Shown here piece by piece: positions 4,789-5,925 of a stretch of 5,925 bases of DNA. Both the position numbers and the translations under genes were made by a program. The notes below the pieces were generated by a model. It did no database searches. It worked only from the letters and a program-made list of their open reading frames with translations, and had not been told where the DNA came from. Positions within the stretch are counted from its first letter, which is position 1. Each line of letters opens with the position of its first letter. Origin of the DNA: CAYWEP01 sp964613075 (GTDB lineage Bacteria; Patescibacteriota; Microgenomatia; Levybacterales; UBA12049); the NCBI GenBank assembly GCA_964613075.1, contig CAZTFV010000067.1:1-5925 (forward strand), given 5' to 3'.

Positions 4789-4820
4789 ATAACTACTAGG
4801 CTAGTTATTAAAATTAGCAT
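4789..4820 (+). promoter_or_regulatory. hicB-hicA spacer: inverted repeat and possible hicA promoter
   Basis: ATAACTA (4789-4795) and TAGTTAT (4802-4808) are perfect 7-bp inverted repeats with a 6-bp centre. TAAAAT (4809-4814) follows directly and ends 6 nt before the hicA ATG, the spacing seen at other starts in this window. The repeat could be an operator over an internal hicA promoter, or an RNA hairpin that limits toxin translation. No Shine-Dalgarno is present. Confidence 0.4.
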
Positions 4821-5045
4821 ATGCCAAAACTTCCACAGCTTAAACCGCGACAAGTCATAGCAATACTGGAAAAAGCTGGATTTATATTTGTCCGGCAGAA
4901 GGGAAGTCATCGTATGTACGTAAAAGGTAATCGAGGCGTCACCATCCCATTCCACAATAAAGACCTCAGAAAAGGAACGCTCCGCTCGATTATTAAACAA
5001 GCTGGTTTTACCGCTGATGAGTTTATAAAATTAGGGAAGAAGTAA
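4821..5045 (+). CDS. hicA: HicA-family mRNA interferase toxin
   Basis: The 74-aa protein is a HicA toxin, a small dsRBD-like ribonuclease that cuts mRNA independently of the ribosome and is held inactive by HicB. Family features are all present: MPKLPQLKPRQVIAILEKAG (1-20), FVRQKGSHRMY (23-33) with the catalytic His at residue 30 after Gly-Ser, VTIPFHNKDLRKGTLRSI (40-57) and IIKQAGFTADEFI (57-69). Length is typical and the frame is intact, so it is likely active. It starts 40 nt after hicB. The two genes are presumably co-transcribed, with a possible weak internal promoter. Confidence 0.93.
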   Translation: MPKLPQLKPRQVIAILEKAGFIFVRQKGSHRMYVKGNRGVTIPFHNKDLRKGTLRSIIKQAGFTADEFIKLGKK

Positions 5046-5099
5046 GCGCAATCTTAGGTGTGAAGCTATTCCACCTCCCAGGTATGCTTACATTTTTCA

Positions 5100-5111
5100 T
5101 TGTAATTACAA
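5100..5111. repeat. AT-rich palindrome between hicA and the 214-aa gene
   Basis: TTGTAATTACAA is a perfect 12-bp palindrome in the 78-bp gap between two convergent genes. T-rich sequence follows on the plus strand (5117-5125), so it might help end hicBA transcription, but the stem is weak. AGGTG (5056-5060) and CACCT (5072-5076) form another short stem nearby. Confidence 0.3.
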
Positions 5112-5123
5112 GAAACTTTTCTT

Positions 5124-5768
5124 TTAATACCGTATTAGTGGTTGGGTTGTGGTTTCGGTAGCAGGTTTTACAAAACGCCTTACGCCATTTCCTGCTCCTC
5201 CGTATGGAGTATAGCCGATGCGTCCCAAAAATGCTTCTTGATCATTTCCCCCAGAAGCAATTACAAATAATTCTAAGTTGCCATATACTCTTTCCAAGAA
5301 ATGCTCAAACCCAACCCATAATTCTTCACGATTTGGATCCTCCCACTCTCTAGAGCTATCGGTAAATCCTGGCCAAAGAACGGGTGATGTCATATGGACC
5401 AATCCATCAGGCAGATAAACATTAGCTGAAGCCCATCCCACTCTCTCTTTTTGCATAATAACTTTTCTCCCTGTAAGGTCAGTAGTCTCAACTTGATTAT
5501 GAGCTTTTGGAGCTACAGGGACTATTCTGTATGCTGATGCTTCAACATGATCCTCTGGCCCAGCTGGGATTGTAAGAAGATCTATTACTGAGGAGGGAAA
5601 TATTTCATGTATATCAGTTAAGTCATACCGCCATCTTATGAAGCTTGCACTCATATGTATTGCTTGTCTTTCCTCCCCAAATGTTCCTTCAAATAGTGGG
5701 CCAGCAATGTGGTTAGATCTTAATCCTTCAAAGACAGTGTAATCACCTTCTTTTCTTTCTCGCGGCAT
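5124..5768 (-). CDS. Hypothetical protein, 214 aa, unrecognised
   Basis: I do not recognise this family. The product has no signal peptide or membrane segment. It looks like a mixed alpha/beta globular protein rich in Trp, Gly and Pro: SFIRWRYDLTDIHEIFPSSV (42-61), ERVGWASANVYLPDGLVHM (108-126), PVLWPGF (129-135), EELWVGFEHFLERVYGNLEL (148-167), and a Gly-rich end with FLGRIGYTPYGGAGNGVRRF (180-199). The last segment faintly recalls the end of GNAT acetyltransferases (LGxIGYxP), but the acetyl-CoA loop is not seen, so no function is assigned. The gene lies 56 bp downstream of rpoD on the same strand and could be partly read through from it. A TACAAT box (5779-5784) ends 10 nt before ATG. With hicBA it occupies the segment between the two rpoD ends. 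Confidence 0.68.
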   Translation of the reverse strand: MPRERKEGDYTVFEGLRSNHIAGPLFEGTFGEERQAIHMSASFIRWRYDLTDIHEIFPSSVIDLLTIPAGPEDHVEASAYRIVPVAPKAHNQVETTDLTGRKVIMQKERVGWASANVYLPDGLVHMTSPVLWPGFTDSSREWEDPNREELWVGFEHFLERVYGNLELFVIASGGNDQEAFLGRIGYTPYGGAGNGVRRFVKPATETTTQPLIRY

Positions 5769-5778
5769 GTCTAGGAGG

Positions 5779-5784
5779 ATTGTA
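5779..5784 (-). promoter_or_regulatory. Candidate -10 box of the 214-aa gene
   Basis: The minus strand reads TACAAT, ending 10 nt before ATG 5768. There is no TG extension and only a poor -35. It implies a leader of 3-4 nt if used. Confidence 0.4.
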
Positions 5785-5820
5785 CTACAAATACAAAAAA
5801 TACAAAATATTTCAATACAA
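5785..5820. repeat. Imperfect TACAAA repeats after rpoD
   Basis: The rpoD to 214-aa gene spacer is almost all A/T on the given strand, with the word ATACAA repeated at irregular 8-17-bp spacing (around 5791, 5800 and 5815). It may be an AT-rich promoter upstream region. No terminator hairpin is seen after rpoD. Confidence 0.3.
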
Positions 5821-5824
5821 CAAG

Positions 5825-5925
5825 CTACCCTAAGTAATCCTTAAGCTTATTCCCCCGTGAGGGATGACGAAGTTTGCGCAAGGCTTTGGCCTCAATCTGG
5901 CGGATTCGTTCACGGGTGACAGCAA
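5825..5925 (-). CDS. rpoD: RNA polymerase primary sigma factor, C-terminal end (partial)
   Basis: Only the last 32 codons are in the window; the gene continues beyond the right edge. They encode AVTRERIRQIEAKALRKL followed by RHPSRGNKLKDYLG and TAG. This is the hallmark of sigma-70 region 4.2, the helix-turn-helix that binds the -35 promoter box and contacts regulators. The sequence is intact through the stop, so this is likely the working copy. A diverged copy of the same segment lies 1413 bp to the left in the same orientation. An alternative is another group 1/2 sigma factor, since the fragment alone cannot separate them. Confidence 0.9.
   Translation of the reverse strand, partial: AVTRERIRQIEAKALRKLRHPSRGNKLKDYLG

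Noticed and set aside
5774..5779. Perfect AGGAGG on the plus strand
   Set aside because: No plus-strand gene starts downstream. On the minus strand it reads CCTCCT just before the 214-aa gene, which is not a ribosome binding site; treated as chance.

Overview
This is probably a scaffold from an uncultivated Patescibacteria/CPR-type bacterium. The clues are mid-to-low GC, standard code with TGA as a stop, short soluble proteins, a signal-peptide FN3 protein with an Asn/Thr-rich linker, a small PUR-type nucleic-acid-binding protein, a group I intron, and starts placed almost directly after their -10 boxes with no Shine-Dalgarno. A 10-N assembly gap lies at 227-236. The phylum is an inference; no taxonomic marker is complete.

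Layout. Positions 1-221 (minus) hold most of a group I catalytic intron: P1 with the U-G pair, P2, P3, the P/Q/R/S core and P7 can be traced. The 3' end and 3' exon lie left of the window and the 5' exon is cut by the gap. Next come a small PUR/DUF3276-like gene (+), a minus-strand intrinsic terminator, thiamine pyrophosphokinase (minus) and a secreted fibronectin type III protein (minus). The FN3 gene is divergent from a multi-membrane-segment O-antigen ligase/polymerase family protein (+). A consensus promoter with a perfect 9-bp inverted repeat lies in their shared control region.

The right half looks rearranged. In order it has an unrecognised 238-aa gene (minus), a 114-nt inverted-repeat element, a broken copy of the last ~30 codons of rpoD (minus), a hicB-hicA toxin-antitoxin pair (+), an unrecognised 214-aa gene (minus), and the true 3' end of rpoD (minus) running off the right edge. 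The two rpoD ends are direct repeats 1413 bp apart. Of 29 aligned sense codons, 15 differ, and 14 of those changes are synonymous. They therefore appear to have diverged as functional genes. This suggests that a ~1.4-kb piece carrying hicBA and the 214-aa gene was inserted at the 3' end of rpoD, restoring the reading frame and leaving the displaced old end behind.

How it works together. At least four genes (thiN, O-antigen ligase, hicB, the 238-aa gene) have a good -10 box ending only 6-9 nt before ATG, so their mRNAs are predicted to be leaderless or nearly so. The FN3 protein and the membrane ligase are both envelope proteins and may be co-controlled from the shared intergenic region. ThiN would make the TPP cofactor from salvaged thiamine.
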